The notes beneath the pieces were generated by a model. The model worked only from the letters and a program-made list of their open reading frames with translations, was not told the DNA's origin and ran no database searches. Shown here in pieces: positions 1 through 10,885 of a stretch of 64,000 bases of DNA. Where the stretch lies: contig CM055108.1 in the NCBI GenBank assembly GCA_029204225.1, positions 21,521,644 to 21,585,643 of the forward strand, in the 5' to 3' direction. The stretch comes from Diphasiastrum complanatum (lineage: Eukaryota > Streptophyta > Lycopodiopsida > Lycopodiales > Lycopodiaceae). The position numbers and the translations under genes were made by a program. Within the stretch, counting starts at the first letter, position 1, and each line of letters starts with the position of its first letter.

Positions 1-1160
1 ATCAACTTCAGAGAGTTTGAAAACAACAGAACAATGATTCTAGGTGATGGGCACAGACACAATGTCAAGGGCATCGGCACTCTACAACTACGAACACTGT
101 TGGGCCAAGCAGAGCTGCTAGGAGCACACTATGTGCCCTCACTCAGAAAAGATCTGCTATCTATTTTCAAGATGGCAGATTTTGACATTTGAGTTTTGTT
201 CAATGGCAACACTTGCCGCATGATCGAAAAGACGACAAACAAGTTGCTGACGGTCGGATGCAGAGAAGGAAACCTCTACCAGGCCAAGATAATCAGCACC
301 TCTGATAGCATATTAAATGCATCAGAAAATGAAGATCAGGTCTGGCATAGGAGAATGTATCATCTGAACATGCGGCATGTGTATGACATGAGCAGAAAAG
401 ACATAGTCACAGATCTCAAGATTTCAAGACCCAAAACTAAGTTCTGCGAAGCTTGTCAGAAAGGCAAGCAACATCGGAATCCATTCACACATGAAGGAAG
501 AAGAACCAAGGAAGTTCTTGAGCTCGTCCACTCTTATGTCTGTGGACCAATGAAGACGGATTCGCTCTCAAGTTCGAGATACTTTCTAACATTCATAGAT
601 GATTATAGCCGGATGACCACGATCTACTACTTAAAGAAGAAATCCGAAGTGTTTGATTCCTTCAAGAAGTTCGTGGCATTTGTAGAGCGACACACCTCAA
701 AAAGGATACAGATCTTAGATCTGACAACGGAGGTGAATACAAAAACAATGATTTCTCAAGATTCTGCAAAGAACAGGGGACCGAACACCAGTTCACTTCT
801 GCATAGACACCGGAATACAATGGTGTTGCAGAAAGAAGATACGAAGAAGGATCCAGATGCATGATGGCACAGGCTCAATTGCCAGGTCAATTCTGAGTTG
901 AGGCAATAGCTGCAGCCGTACACCTGCAGAACAGATCTACAACAACATCACTGGAAAACAAAACACCATATGAAATCTGGACAAGCAGAAGGTCTGATCT
1001 GACATACGTACAAGTGTTTTTTTGTGTAGCATACAAGCACATTCCAAAAGAAAAAAGAAACAAGCTCAATGACAAATCAGAGCAAACAATCATGGTGGGT
1101 TACTCAAACGGAACATAGGTGTATAGGCTCTACAATCCAACACGAAGAAGGTTGTTTCGA
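1..1160 (+). pseudogene. copia pre-integrase and integrase (broken)
   Basis: The longest open piece (196-864) carries the zinc-binding pre-integrase pattern (WHRRMYHLN, then CEACQKGKQHR) followed by the integrase start LVHSYVCGPM and the core motif FIDDYSRM. These match the HHCC and first-aspartate regions of copia integrases. After about residue 170 the frame is lost. The NKTPYE-type segment near 960 and the GYSNGT segment near 1100 continue the integrase C-terminal region in other frames. Strand transfer into host DNA would be its role in an intact element. The stop near 190 separates this piece from the upstream polyprotein. Confidence 0.88.
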
Positions 1161-1519
1161 ACAGAGATGTGAAGTTCGATGAGTCCACATTCTCTGGACT
1201 GAAAGACGAAAGAGACCATGAGATCTTCACACTGCTGCTCATTCAAAAGGGAGATCGAGGACAGACATCAAATCAGAATGCAGAGCCGCAAACTCTAGAG
1301 TACCAGGAAGCAGAGGATCAATCCCACGAACAAGAAACGTTCGAACAGCGATGAAATGAACCTAGAAGGTCAACGAGGCAAAGAAGACCTCCAGACCGTT
1401 ACTCTGACAATCTTCAGTGGAGTGAAGATATGCAGTTCGAGTACTGCAGCTTCACTGAAGAGCCAGCAACATACCAAGAAGCTATCCAGAGTCCAGAGGA
1501 AGAATTCTGAAAGCATGCA

Positions 1520-2200
1520 ATGTCACAGGAGATCGAGTCGATGAGACGAAACAAGGCATGGACACTAGAGCCACTGCCAGAAAACAGAAAAATAGTCGAC
1601 TGCAAGTGGGTGTATAAGAAAAAGATGAAATCAGATGATACCATTGGCCGCTACAAAGCAAGGCTTATCGCAAAGGGCTACACGCAGAGATATGGTGTTG
1701 ATTATTTCGACACATATTTGTCCATGGTCAAGATGACAAGCATAAGGTCACTCCATGCATACGCCACACAGAACAATCTGAAAATTCACCAGATTGATGT
1801 GAAAACGGCCTTTTTCCACAGAGATCTAGAGGAGGAAATCTTCATGAAGCATCCTGAAGGCTATGAAGACCTCGACAATTGACAATATGTTTGTCGGTTG
1901 TAAAGATGTATCTATGGTCTAAAACATGCATCACAAGCCTGGTATAAAAAGCTTGATGGTCTTCTAAAGTCTCTAGACTTCAATCCTACTCAACCAGACT
2001 GCAATGTCTACATCAAAAGAGTAGGAAAGAATTTTGTGATACTGACCATTTTTGTGGATGATTTGCTAATGATAGGAAATTCTTTGATGTTGATCAAAGA
2101 CACAAAGAGTCAGATTTATGAAAGCTACGAAATCACAGATCTTGGAGAAGCAACAAAATGCCTCAGGATGGAGATCATAAGAGATTGAACAAAAGATGAA
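1520..2200 (+). pseudogene. copia reverse transcriptase (broken)
   Basis: An open stretch from 1520 to 1882 shows the classical copia RT beginning: NKAWTLEPLP, DCKWVYKKK, RLIAKGYTQ, IDVKTAFFHRDLEEEIFM and HPEGYED. It then meets a TGA at 1880. The same similarity continues to about 2190, including the polymerase active-site motif read as FVDDL (2050-2064) where YVDD is usual. The usual ETFAPV segment is read as DTYLSMV, and further stops follow near 2187. In a live element this domain copies element RNA into DNA inside virus-like particles. Here it is dead. Confidence 0.92.
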
Positions 2201-2253
2201 ATATAGTTGAGTCAGTTAGAATATGTCAAGGCTGCAAAGAGAAGGCCACACCA

Positions 2254-2998
2254 ATGATAGTTGGAGCCAAGCTCACGAAGCAGGATTGCCCAAAAACGGA
2301 AGAAGAAGAACAGAAGATGGCAGGTATACCCTACCAAAACTTAATCGGTAGTCTGATGTACCTCACAATTTGTACCAGACCCAATTTGGCTTTCTCTGTT
2401 TATGCCTTGAGCCAATTCTCTTCAAATCCTAGCATGACACATTGGCAAATGGCCAAACGAATCCTATAGTATCTAAAGGGTACCCAGAATATGGGATTAA
2501 CCTACAGAGCTGAAAACAAAGAAAAAGGATTTGAGCTGCATCACTATAGTGATGCGAATTGGGCGAGCTGCAAAGATGACAGCAAGTCCAATACTGGAGG
2601 ATGTACAATAGCGTGCGGAGCTACAATCAGTTGGATATGCAAAAAACAAACCTTGGTGGCTTAATTCTCTTGCGAAGTTGAGTATGTCGTAGCTTCAAAG
2701 GTGGCGAATGAGGTATTGTGGCTGCAGATGATGATGGAGGCAATCGGGATACCACAAGAAGGGCCAAACACGATGATGATGGACTCTGAGAGTGCCATCT
2801 ATCTGTCCCAAGATCATGTCTTCCATTCAAAGACAACACATACCTCTAAAGTAACATCACATTTGAGATTTGATCTCGAAAGGAGAGCTCCAGGTCCAGT
2901 ATATAAAATCAGAAAATATGATTGCAGATCTGCTCACAAAGCCGCTCGACAAGCCACTCTTTGCCAATATTGGAACAAAGCTGCAAGGTTCAAGAAGG
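2254..2998 (+). pseudogene. copia RNase H (broken)
   Basis: Motifs in order are GSLMYLTICTRPNLAF (end of RT), YLKGTQNMGL, YSDANWASCKDD, SNTGGCTI, and SCEVEYVVASKVANEVLWL, followed by MDSESAIYLSQ. These are the hallmarks of copia RNase H. The final segment IADLLTKPLDKPLF is in a shifted frame (near 2920-2960), so a frameshift lies around 2860. In-frame stops occur at 2467 and near 2662. The domain would remove RNA from the RNA:DNA hybrid in a working element. The end of the reading frame abuts the polypurine tract before the LTR. Confidence 0.9.
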
Positions 2999-3000
2999 AG

Positions 3001-3630
3001 TGTCAGAAATGGTGAACTCCTACAACTTTGTCGCAACACGAACAAGAAACGAAGGTCGAACGAGAACAATTCGTGACAGTCAACGTCCCTTGACTCAGAG
3101 CACGAACGATTCGCGAATCATTCATGAATTGTAAACACACCTCCAGGACCGCAAACCGCAAAGGAACGCAAAACAAAAGACTACGAAATAAATGAAAAGA
3201 ACAAAAGCGAATGGGAGATTACGAAATAAACGAAGAGGAATATTTTGCGTTGTCAGCTGGCAGCTCAACGGGCTTCGAGTCATAGACTTCACGCCCAGGT
3301 GAAATGAGAGGCAACAACGGAGACTAACTGATTAGTTGATTAGCGTTAACTAGTCTTGTGATTTCTGCGTTTAGCCATCTTGTAAACTACTGATGATCTT
3401 GCTCTCAAATTAAATTGATAATACAGTCGCTCCATTTTCGTGCATCTCCTTGTCTTGTGTTGTTTGTCTTGATTGCTAGAATAAAATGTGTACTGTGATG
3501 TGTAGTCGAGTGTCTAGGTTCCTGTAAAAGCTTCCGCACAAAAAAAAATTCAAAGACACGAAATTGTTCACGAATACGAAAACAAAAACAAAAACGGATC
3601 AGTTTCACCTTTGCGAAACCGAACCCAACA
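3001..3630 (+). repeat. 3' LTR of the first copia element
   Basis: A purine-rich tract (caagaaggag) immediately precedes TGTCAG at 3001, as expected for polypurine tract plus LTR start. The proposed end is CCCAACA near 3630, giving TGT...ACA termini and about 630 bp. The boundary on the right is inferred, because the partner LTR lies outside the window. Confidence 0.6.
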
Positions 3631-3659
3631 GTTTTCCGCTTCCGCGACAAGCACACCTA

Positions 3660-4017
3660 CTTGTGAAGTTCTGGGCAAAAACTATTGCCATAGCCTGTTA
3701 CGTGCAGAACAGATCCAGCACCAAAGTCGTCAACAAAAAAAACTCCTTATGAAGTTTGGCATGGACACAAGCCTAGTGTCAGCCATTTAAAAATCTTTTG
3801 TTGTATATGTTTTGTTCACATTCCTAAACAACTTAGGAAGAAGCTAGATCATAGGACAAATAAAGATTTCATGGCAAATCCAAGCACATAGAAATCCAGT
3901 ATCACTTCATTTGGGAGAAAGTTTTCTCAGACAAGTGATCCTTCAATACTGCTCCACAACGAAAATTCTTCAACATGTTGAACCTGACGAAGCTACCAGG
4001 GCACCAACTGTGACCTT
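3660..4017 (+). pseudogene. Second copia integrase C-terminal fragment
   Basis: Just beyond the first LTR, a different copia integrase end appears: WAKTIAIACYVQNRSSTKVV, then a segment matching KTPYEVWHGHKPSVSHLK and a CFVHIP-like stretch, spread over two frames with several stops. It is followed by a polypurine tract and an LTR start, with RT and RNase H missing. This suggests that an internally deleted element was invaded by, or joined to, the first copia element. The order and the deletion are seen; the insertion history is inferred. Confidence 0.7.
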
Positions 4018-4026
4018 AAGGGGGGT

Positions 4027-5214
4027 TGTTGGAAATTAAGCCCACAGTTGTCTCCTTGGTGAATCATAACTTAGACAACCGATAATTTGAAAAACATCTA
4101 GGTAACCAATCCTATTATAATTTCAAGTTCAGATGTTAAGTTTAATAACTTGAAGTCATTGCAGACTTGGCCATCATCAAGGACTTCCACAAACTTGCAT
4201 TTAGAACAAGTCTATTGATTTACATTACATTTTTGAACAGTCTGTAGAACTACTAAGAGTCGCACAGTTAACATTTTTCGCACTTTCCCGAAAACTACGA
4301 AATTTGCTTTCGACTTCTCCTGTTCAACTATTTTGAAGAAGTCAACCTGTTCACAGTTCAACAGTTTAATTATTTTCAGCACCTTCAGCTTTTTCGCAGT
4401 TTTTCAAAAAATGCAAAGAAAGACGAATTCCAGAAGGTCCTCCATTTTTTAGGTTAAACTGTTAAAGCACCTTCGCCAATTTTTAAGGGCACCTTAAAGT
4501 TGTTTTAAAAGCACCTTCAGCTTTTTCGCATTTTTCCGAAAGTGCGCGAAAGTAAAATTGTTAAGGACATCTTCGCTTTTTAAGAGCACCTTCAACTTTC
4601 TAAGGGCACCTTTGGCTTTTTCGCATTTTCTCAAAAAGTGCGAGAAAGTCAAACTATTAAAGAAATCTTCGCTTTTTTGAGGGCACCTTCAACTTTCTAA
4701 GGGCACCTTAAACTTGTTCAGGACACCTTCGGCTTTTTTCGCAAAATCCCAAAGAGAGAGAAAAATGCTGAAGGTCTTCTAAATTGAACGACGTACATTC
4801 CCAAGTCACTTCCTGAAATTTGCGAAGTGAGAGAATTTGCGATGTCCTCGTCCGCATCAACGATCCTGATTTGTTGACCGTATACACTATGTACACTTGT
4901 CACGAAAGCCACATACTTCCAAGTGCAACGGCTTTCCTAATTAGGTGACAATCATTCAATGTAATTAATACACATATGAAATTTATAAATAGATCATCCA
5001 AGCACAGATTGGTTGCTCCGTCTATGAGACGTATTATTTGAGCCTCCCAGTTGCGCCGTCAATTTTTGGTTGTAATTGTTATTTGTATTGTATTTCAGTA
5101 TAATATAGCAGCATCACGTTTTTATCTGTGTACAATGTAGATGAATGCTTGTTGTGATTAAATGCACTATCATCAATGTTTGATCATGCTTGTTTACTCA
5201 CTCTGATCAGAACA
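4027..5214 (+). repeat. Probable 3' LTR of the second copia element
   Basis: A G-rich polypurine tract (aagggggg, 4018-4025) is followed by TGTTGGAAATTAAG, a typical copia LTR start. A TATA box (TATAAATAG, 4983-4991) lies late in the repeat, with a plausible transcript start and U5 after it. The right end near AACA at 5214 is a guess. Lack of a second copy prevents confirmation. Confidence 0.5.
4512..4703 (+). repeat. Two tandem ~97-bp repeats inside the LTR
   Basis: Units starting near 4512 and 4609 share the series cacctt..gctttttcgcat, a (g)aaagtgcg(a/c)gaaagt block, atcttcgctttt and caccttcaactttctaaggg. Shorter, more diverged copies of the same phrases run from 4370 to 4740. They lie upstream of the TATA box, where U3 repeats often carry transcription factor sites, but no specific site is recognised. 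Confidence 0.7.
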
Positions 5215-5594
5215 CGGACGTCTACGACTCCTCAATTTTTGATGAGACGATGGTTGTCTTTGACGCCTAAGGAACTCACGATATCATACTGCTCTTCCAT
5301 TTATTTCAGAACCATACTTCACATTGAATCCGATTTTCAGTAATACCACACACACAAACCATCTCTAATCTCTTCGGTGGACTGTACTCTTGCTTCTGAG
5401 AGTATGAACTAATTTTTAAGATCCTGTTGGGCAATTAGAACACTTAAAAGCTATGATTATATTTAGCGAAATCTTTCTATTAAACTATTTTTGCATCTAG
5501 CAGCTGATTGTAACGGGAAAGCTGTTCCGCGATATTCATGCTCTCTTCTCTGTTTGCGTTCTTCTATCTCCCTTGTCCCATCACCTTTGGATAA

Positions 5595-7164
5595 ATCAAA
5601 CTTGCCAACTACCTCAAGGAGGAAAAGGAAGCAGGCTTCTCTAAGAAAGCTGGATCTCGAAGGCCAGCTGCTTCCCTTCCTCCTAGAGTTATCCTTGGCA
5701 AGAGACTCTGCATCTTCTTGAGCTCTGAATTAGATGTTGGAGAATCTGATTCAGACCGAGAATCACCCTCTCCTCCTCGTGTTATTCGTCTAACTCCTCA
5801 AAAGGTTTCTTCACCAAAAGTGATGATTTCCCAAGAGGAGCTCGACAAAATAACCGAAAAATCTGCAAATATTGCGTCTACGTCTCTTTCTCTCTTTGTA
5901 CATAATCTGTTTGTCAGAATTCCATATGATCCTAATAAGATTTATTTTTATTCTAACCATTATAACCAATACGAGACTTATTTAGCTGATAAAATTGATC
6001 TGCTCAACAATTATTTTGATTTCTTTCTTCCAAATTCAAATAGAAGCTATAGATTCGGTCCCAATTTTTGTGCAAAGTTGAAAGAAAAAACATCAAAGAT
6101 TACAGATGTTATTGTAGAAGTCGGCGAAAACTTTTTGCAGCATAGTATTAGTTCTGATTCTCAGGATGTAGTTTTTGTTGTCAGTCCATTTTTTATGGAA
6201 GGGTGAAGGCAAAAGACACCAATTTTGAAAGGGCTATATATTTCATCGAATGTAGTCCAGTGGCAAAATTTTATTTAATTCCGTATGAGAATAAGTAAGG
6301 ATCGCTAGTTTGCTTTTGTTGCTTTAATTTGGATGATTACTCCTGTTCAAATGGATTCCAATTTATTTTGATTATTGCAGTCGACATTGAAGCTTGAACA
6401 TTCTTTCTGTAAAGATAAATAAGGAGGGAATATCAAATTTTCTATATGTAAAAGTAAATTCAGCTAATAATACATAGAGAATTTGATTCTCTACTTCATC
6501 ATGTCATTCGTGCATGTATATTTTTTAGTTTAAATCTATCATCATAGCATAAATAAATTTTTTGTCATAATATTACTAATTTTTATTCAATATATGCAGT
6601 GTGTATAACAAAGGGACGCTTTTAGTTGTGCATGGTTCGTCCAGTACAATACAAAGCTCTTTTTTGAGTGGTATAATTTGCAAGTCGATGTAGATATTGA
6701 AAAGGTAATATTTTGTTCATTTGTACTTCTTTTCATTCCGATTCGTATTTTTTTACTATCATTATTTTTTGTAATTTGCTAATTCACGTGTTTTGTGATG
6801 ACAGTTCACTCTTGAGTCGTACACTCCCGACGATGTGTATAGATTTCGGCAAGAGTTGATCAAAACTTATGTACAAAATGGTGTAAGCATTACGCCTGAA
6901 ATTGAGGTCCCGAAAAAGCGTGTTGCTCCTGCCTTGACAGCCTTTCAGGTTGTTCAGGATGCAGATATAATTATATATGATCAAAGAGACATTGAAGTCC
7001 TTCCCAATACAGAGGAAGGCGAAATTATAGGAGAGAGGCATGTTGGCTTAAAAGGCATAGAAGTCATTCCCAAAACAGTGGAAGGCGAAATTATAGAAGA
7101 GGTGACTGTTGCCTTATCAGTTCTTAATACTGATATTGAAAATATAGAAAAACTTACTGAATAG
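5595..7164 (+). pseudogene. Unrecognised multi-exon protein (family copy A)
   Basis: An open frame runs from just after a stop at 5592 to 6206 (about 200 residues, no clear ATG). Basic and Ser/Pro-rich sequence leads into a compact segment containing YETYLADKI, FFLPNSNRSY, FCAKLKEKTSKITDVIVEVG and VVFVVSPFF. A probable small exon lies at about 6625-6706 (SCAWFVQYNTKLFFEWYNL) ending at a GT donor. A third starts after an AG near 6803 and runs to 7164 with acidic repeats (IEVLPNTEEGEI, IEVIPKTVEGEI). A homologous segment exists on the minus strand at 10886-11341. I do not recognise the family. A mobile-element gene is likely because of the second copy and the hAT-like 3' neighbour. Confidence 0.5.
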
Positions 7165-7289
7165 GAATTTATTTGTAAATAGAGATACATAAAAAAAAAA
7201 AGATACAATCTTACATGTAAACAACCCGTTTATGAGATTTTTATTGATATCAATATAGATTCCTATAATCAAGTTGTGTCCATATAGTG

Positions 7290-7655
7290 TAATACTGGAA
7301 TGCAATTTTCTAGATTGATAAAAAGACATGATGATTGACCCTTGTGTATTTTGCATACAAGGTGTTGTTGCTTGCCGTTGAGTTCGTATCCCTCTGGCTG
7401 CATCATATAGATTTCCTCTTCGATGGTTCCATTGAGGAAAGCGATCTGGGGCTGGTGGACTTCAAGATCTGTTGTAGCTGCAAAGGAGAGGAGTAGGCGG
7501 ATCAACGCATGTTTGACAACTGGGTTGAAGGTTTCTGAATAATCTAGATCTGAAATCTGGGAAAAGCCTTTGGCGACTAGTCTGGCCTTGTAATGATTTA
7601 ACCTTCCTTCAGCGTCGTACTTCGTCTTGAATATCCATTTGCATGGAATGGAGTT
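7290..7655 (-). pseudogene. copia reverse transcriptase fragment
   Basis: The minus strand shows CKWIFKTKYDAEG, HYKARLVAKGFSQ, SETFNPVVKHALIRLLLSF, then FLNGTIEEEIYMMQPEGYE and QQHLVCKIHK. This is about 110 residues of the RT fingers and palm, stopping before the YVDD motif. It has no LTRs or other copia domains around it. It lies between a segment of the preceding + strand gene and the next, so it is an isolated insertion or rearranged scrap. One stop replaces an early residue; otherwise the frame is largely open. Confidence 0.85.
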
Positions 7656-7659
7656 TCAG

Positions 7660-8690
7660 TCCCCAGATGTTGTTGAAGACGATTTGGAAGCAGCCTTGGC
7701 ATCTACAAATAAGGCGAAGAAGGCAGTTCAGGCTGCTGCAACCAAAGGTTATGCGACTTCAAATGTAAATACATTCTACATTTTCTAGCGGACATACTTA
7801 AAAAGCTGTCAATTTTGAGTTTGATATTCAACAAGACTATGTGGAAGTTGGAGCAATCTTAGAATTGTTTCTAATGGAATTGTTTTGATTGAAGACGACT
7901 TTATTGAAGACCCTCCTACAAATCTGAACGTCAGAACATATGATAGTAAAGGGTATGCAATTTTACCTGATTATGGACCTGAAAATGGTTATATCCGAAG
8001 GTTACCAAATTTCCTACGAGGGAATATATATTATGATATAGAAATCAGCAGGTTTGCTATGGGTGATGACTTAGAAGAGGCGATTGACTTCCAAAAGTCC
8101 TTTTCTTGTGCTATAGTTCAGAGTTTGTCAAATCACTTCCAAGAAAAAGGCCATTTGAGTTCTTTCAAGGCACTATCTCCTACCAACATACCAAGATGCA
8201 TGAGAGAAATGAAAGATTATAAAAATCAAGAGATCAATTACCTTTTTATGAAATTTCAAAAGCTGATACAGCTGGAAATGTGATTCCTCCACTCATCAGT
8301 ATTGAAGAGGTGAGGCGGGAATATAAAGCATTCAAAATTCAAGCCACAACTGAATGGAGCGGCTGATCTTTTCGTGATACATGAGTCATCATTGGCTCCA
8401 ATCAGTAGTTGCATGAGAAATGTAAAGGATTGTACACATTGATGTGCATCACGCTTGTGCAGTGTACCAATTCGGCTGCTTCTGAAAGACGCTTCAACAG
8501 ACTCAATCTAATCAAAGATTGAAAAAAAAATAAGATTGATTTCGTGTATGCCATAATGTGTATTCCCATTGAGGGAAGCAATGACCTAGATTCATTGGAC
8601 TTTTCAAATGCAATCAACTCTTGGACGAAATCGACTGAGTATAGTAGGCACATTTTTTCAAACTCAAATGATAAGTTGATGTAAAGTTTG
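7660..8690 (+). pseudogene. hAT-like transposase C-terminal region (broken)
   Basis: An acceptor-like tttcag at 7655-7660 precedes an open piece (SPDVVEDDLEAALASTNKAKK) that ends at a possible donor. The ORF 7885-8283 contains FSCAIVQSLSNHFQEKGHLSSFKALSP, resembling the region before the hAT dimerisation domain. After frame breaks come SAASERRFNRLNLIK (about 8470-8518) and IMCIPIEGSNDL (about 8553-8590). These correspond to the conserved 'sA.sER.FS..+.iK' and 'NLM.I..eG' signatures of hAT C-terminal dimerisation domains. The assignment rests on short motifs read in several frames. Confidence 0.55.
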
Positions 8691-8699
8691 TTGTCTACA

Positions 8700-9660
8700 T
8701 TTTGGTAAGTTATGAATTTATAAACGTTTTCAATCTTATTCTTTTTATTTCTATTTTCATTGCTTAACATATGTATCATGATCTATTGTGCTAATCGATG
8801 ATCTTATATGCTTTCCCAAACATTGTATCAAACTTATGATCATGTATTGTAGCAAGACCTATTGAGTTTTTTGGTGTATGTTCAAAAAATTTGAGTACCA
8901 GGCCTTTTGTCAGTTGGAAGACCATAATTAGTAAAGACCAATAAAATAGCTAAAGTTTGACATCTTTCCATGTATAAATATGTGCTAGTGAGCTGAGAGA
9001 ATTAAGTTATGTTAGCATACTGCAAACATGATCTTTCATGTCCTTAAATAATAGCATCCTTCTTTGCTCTCAATTATGCAAGTTATATTATTTTAAATGT
9101 TTAGAATATACTACAGTTGAGGTACTATAATATTTTCCTAATGAATTTAAAAAAGAATTTCAAATATTTGTGGAGTATATTGCAATTGAGGAAGTATGAT
9201 GTGTTTTTATTAGTCTTTCAAATACTTATAGATATTCAAATCTTCTCATAGTCAACAAGCATAATCACCATGAGGAATGTGCTATAGAAAGATATTGATT
9301 AATTCCATTGCATAGGTCTGGAACAAGAAGACAATCTCAAAAGCTCAAAACAAGCTCATTGCTTGTTACTTTAATTTGAAAAGGCTATCTATTTTTATGT
9401 TTTGGCCTATACCAAATTCCAGTTAGATAGCTGAGTGTTTTATACAAGATCTAGAAACGTTGGTTTTGGTCATGCAAAATGAGCTCTTTTTCCTTACAGT
9501 GATTTTGTTTGTTGCAGCCTGATTTGTGTGGTTTCAATATATATTTTAGATCTGATTTGTCTTGCTATTAGATTCTCAAATGCTTTACATGTTGATTCAA
9601 ACTCATGCACTTGTTTGTGTATCAAGTGGTTGTGAATAGATGTAACGACAAGCCAAATGC
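8700..9660. other. AT-rich stretch without recognised genes
   Basis: I see no open frame with a family motif on either strand, no LTR termini and no RNA gene here. It contains scattered poly-A/T runs only. Confidence 0.6.
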
Positions 9661-9689
9661 AGCCATACTTTTGAATATCATTGTAATGA

Positions 9690-10210
9690 TTCGAAACAAT
9701 ATCTCAGCCGACAATGTTCCTTTTTGGTAAGTCCCAAAGCTCTTGTGTGATTTTTTTGCAAGCTTTATTAACTTGAATGAGGCAGTTTTACACTTACTAT
9801 TATGTCCATGTTGGTGGCTTCATATCTATCGTTAGTAGCTTGACAACATGTATTCTCTTGTCAATGCATAATTTTGTATGTTTCCATGACGATTTCAAGC
9901 ACTATTTCTTGCAGACGTCTGTTGACTCCCTTGTCTTGAGCAGATGTTTTAGAGTTGATTATACATTGTTTGTTGATGTTTTAGTGCTGAAATGTGGGTA
10001 TAAGCTCACGTACCTTTTATGTGACGATGATTCAAAGCACCATTTCAGCCAACAATTCTGGTAAGTTTTCATACTTTTGTGAGATTTTTCTGCAAGCTTT
10101 AGAAATTTAAATGTGGCAATTTTATACAAAGTGTTATGTCTATTGGTGGCTTTTGTTTTTGTCCTTACTAGCATTTGTTCTCGTGTTGATGCATAATTGT
10201 TCTTCGCATG
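9690..10210 (+). repeat. Imperfect direct duplication, about 340-bp period
   Basis: Blocks near 9690-9870 and 10030-10210 share atttcagcc(a/g)acaat, ggtaagt, a ttttt(t/c)tgcaagcttta run, gg(c)aattt-ta(c)ac, ttatgtc-att/ggtggctt and tgcataatt. The spacing is about 335-345 bp. Divergence is substantial. No coding motif is recognised. Confidence 0.55.
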
Positions 10211-10315
10211 TTGATGCATATTTGGTGTTCTCGTATTTATGTAGGAAGTATTTATGTAGGAAGTAAGGTTTCGATATCCTTAACAAGTTGCACATCTTAA
10301 CAAACTAGGAATAGG

Positions 10316-10340
10316 ATTTAGGGTTTAGGGTTTAGGGTTT
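10316..10340 (+). repeat. Interstitial telomere-type repeat (TTTAGGG)
   Basis: Three complete TTTAGGG units (10317-10337) followed by TTT. TTTAGGG is the Arabidopsis-type plant telomere repeat. The tract is short and internal, so it could equally be a telo-box-like promoter motif or a repaired break. Confidence 0.85.
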
Positions 10341-10489
10341 GTTGACTGTGCCTATCCTTCACATGAAAATATAGTTCATCAATAAATGAACGAAAATGAA
10401 TCAAATTAAATGCATCCTGCATGAAATATTTGTTGAAATCACTTTGAATCTTGAATACAATTAGCTTTTGATTGCAATTTTTTGTGTTC

Positions 10490-10737
10490 GCATAAGTCTT
10501 TTGCAGTCCTTCCACCTATTTTCAGAGTGCTGCGCCTCGTAGACTGTGAGGGGTGCACTCTCGGTCTCATTTACGAGTTCATGGACTGCATCGTCGAGGT
10601 GATTCTGACGTCAGGAACACGTTATTCATCGAGCAATGTAGGCGGTTGGTGTTCCCGTATGCTGAGGCACACATGAGGAGAGGGCCAGATGCTCGAGATG
10701 AGTCACATCATTACCCCTTGTTTCTTGCTATGCTTTG
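10490..10737 (+). pseudogene. hAT transposase fragment
   Basis: The frame beginning near 10494 reads FRVLRLVDCEGCTLGLIYEF, which aligns with LYIVLRMADSEGSTLGLVYE of the intact-looking hAT transposase at about 38065-38140 in this window. The following bases keep some similarity in a second frame (RRLVFPYAEAHMRRGPDARD). Only about 80 residues survive and no other domain or terminal repeat is visible. It is more GC-rich than its surroundings, as is the larger hAT copy. Confidence 0.75.
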
Positions 10738-10885
10738 ACGAATTTCCTACAAATGTTATTCCACAAAAAATCACAAGCCTTTAAGGACATACATTACTTA
10801 TTTCGAGCAATAAGAAGCATTGCAATCTTCTTGTTCAAAATATCGTGCTTAACACACTTCTTTGCTTTTGTGTAGTCCCCTGCTT

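Larger units (their letters stand above)
1..3630 (+). mobile_element. Degenerate Ty1/copia element, 3' part with 3' LTR
   Basis: The region reads in copia order on the + strand: post-protease and pre-integrase segment (1-560), integrase core (560-860), integrase end and linker (900-1500), reverse transcriptase (1520-2200), RNase H (2254-2990), then a 3' LTR. The 5' LTR, gag and protease lie to the left of the window. Many stops and frameshifts interrupt the frame, for example the TGA at 190-192 and the TAG at 2467, so it cannot encode a functional polyprotein. Family order and motifs are seen directly; assignment to copia rather than gypsy follows from integrase preceding RT. Confidence 0.93.
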
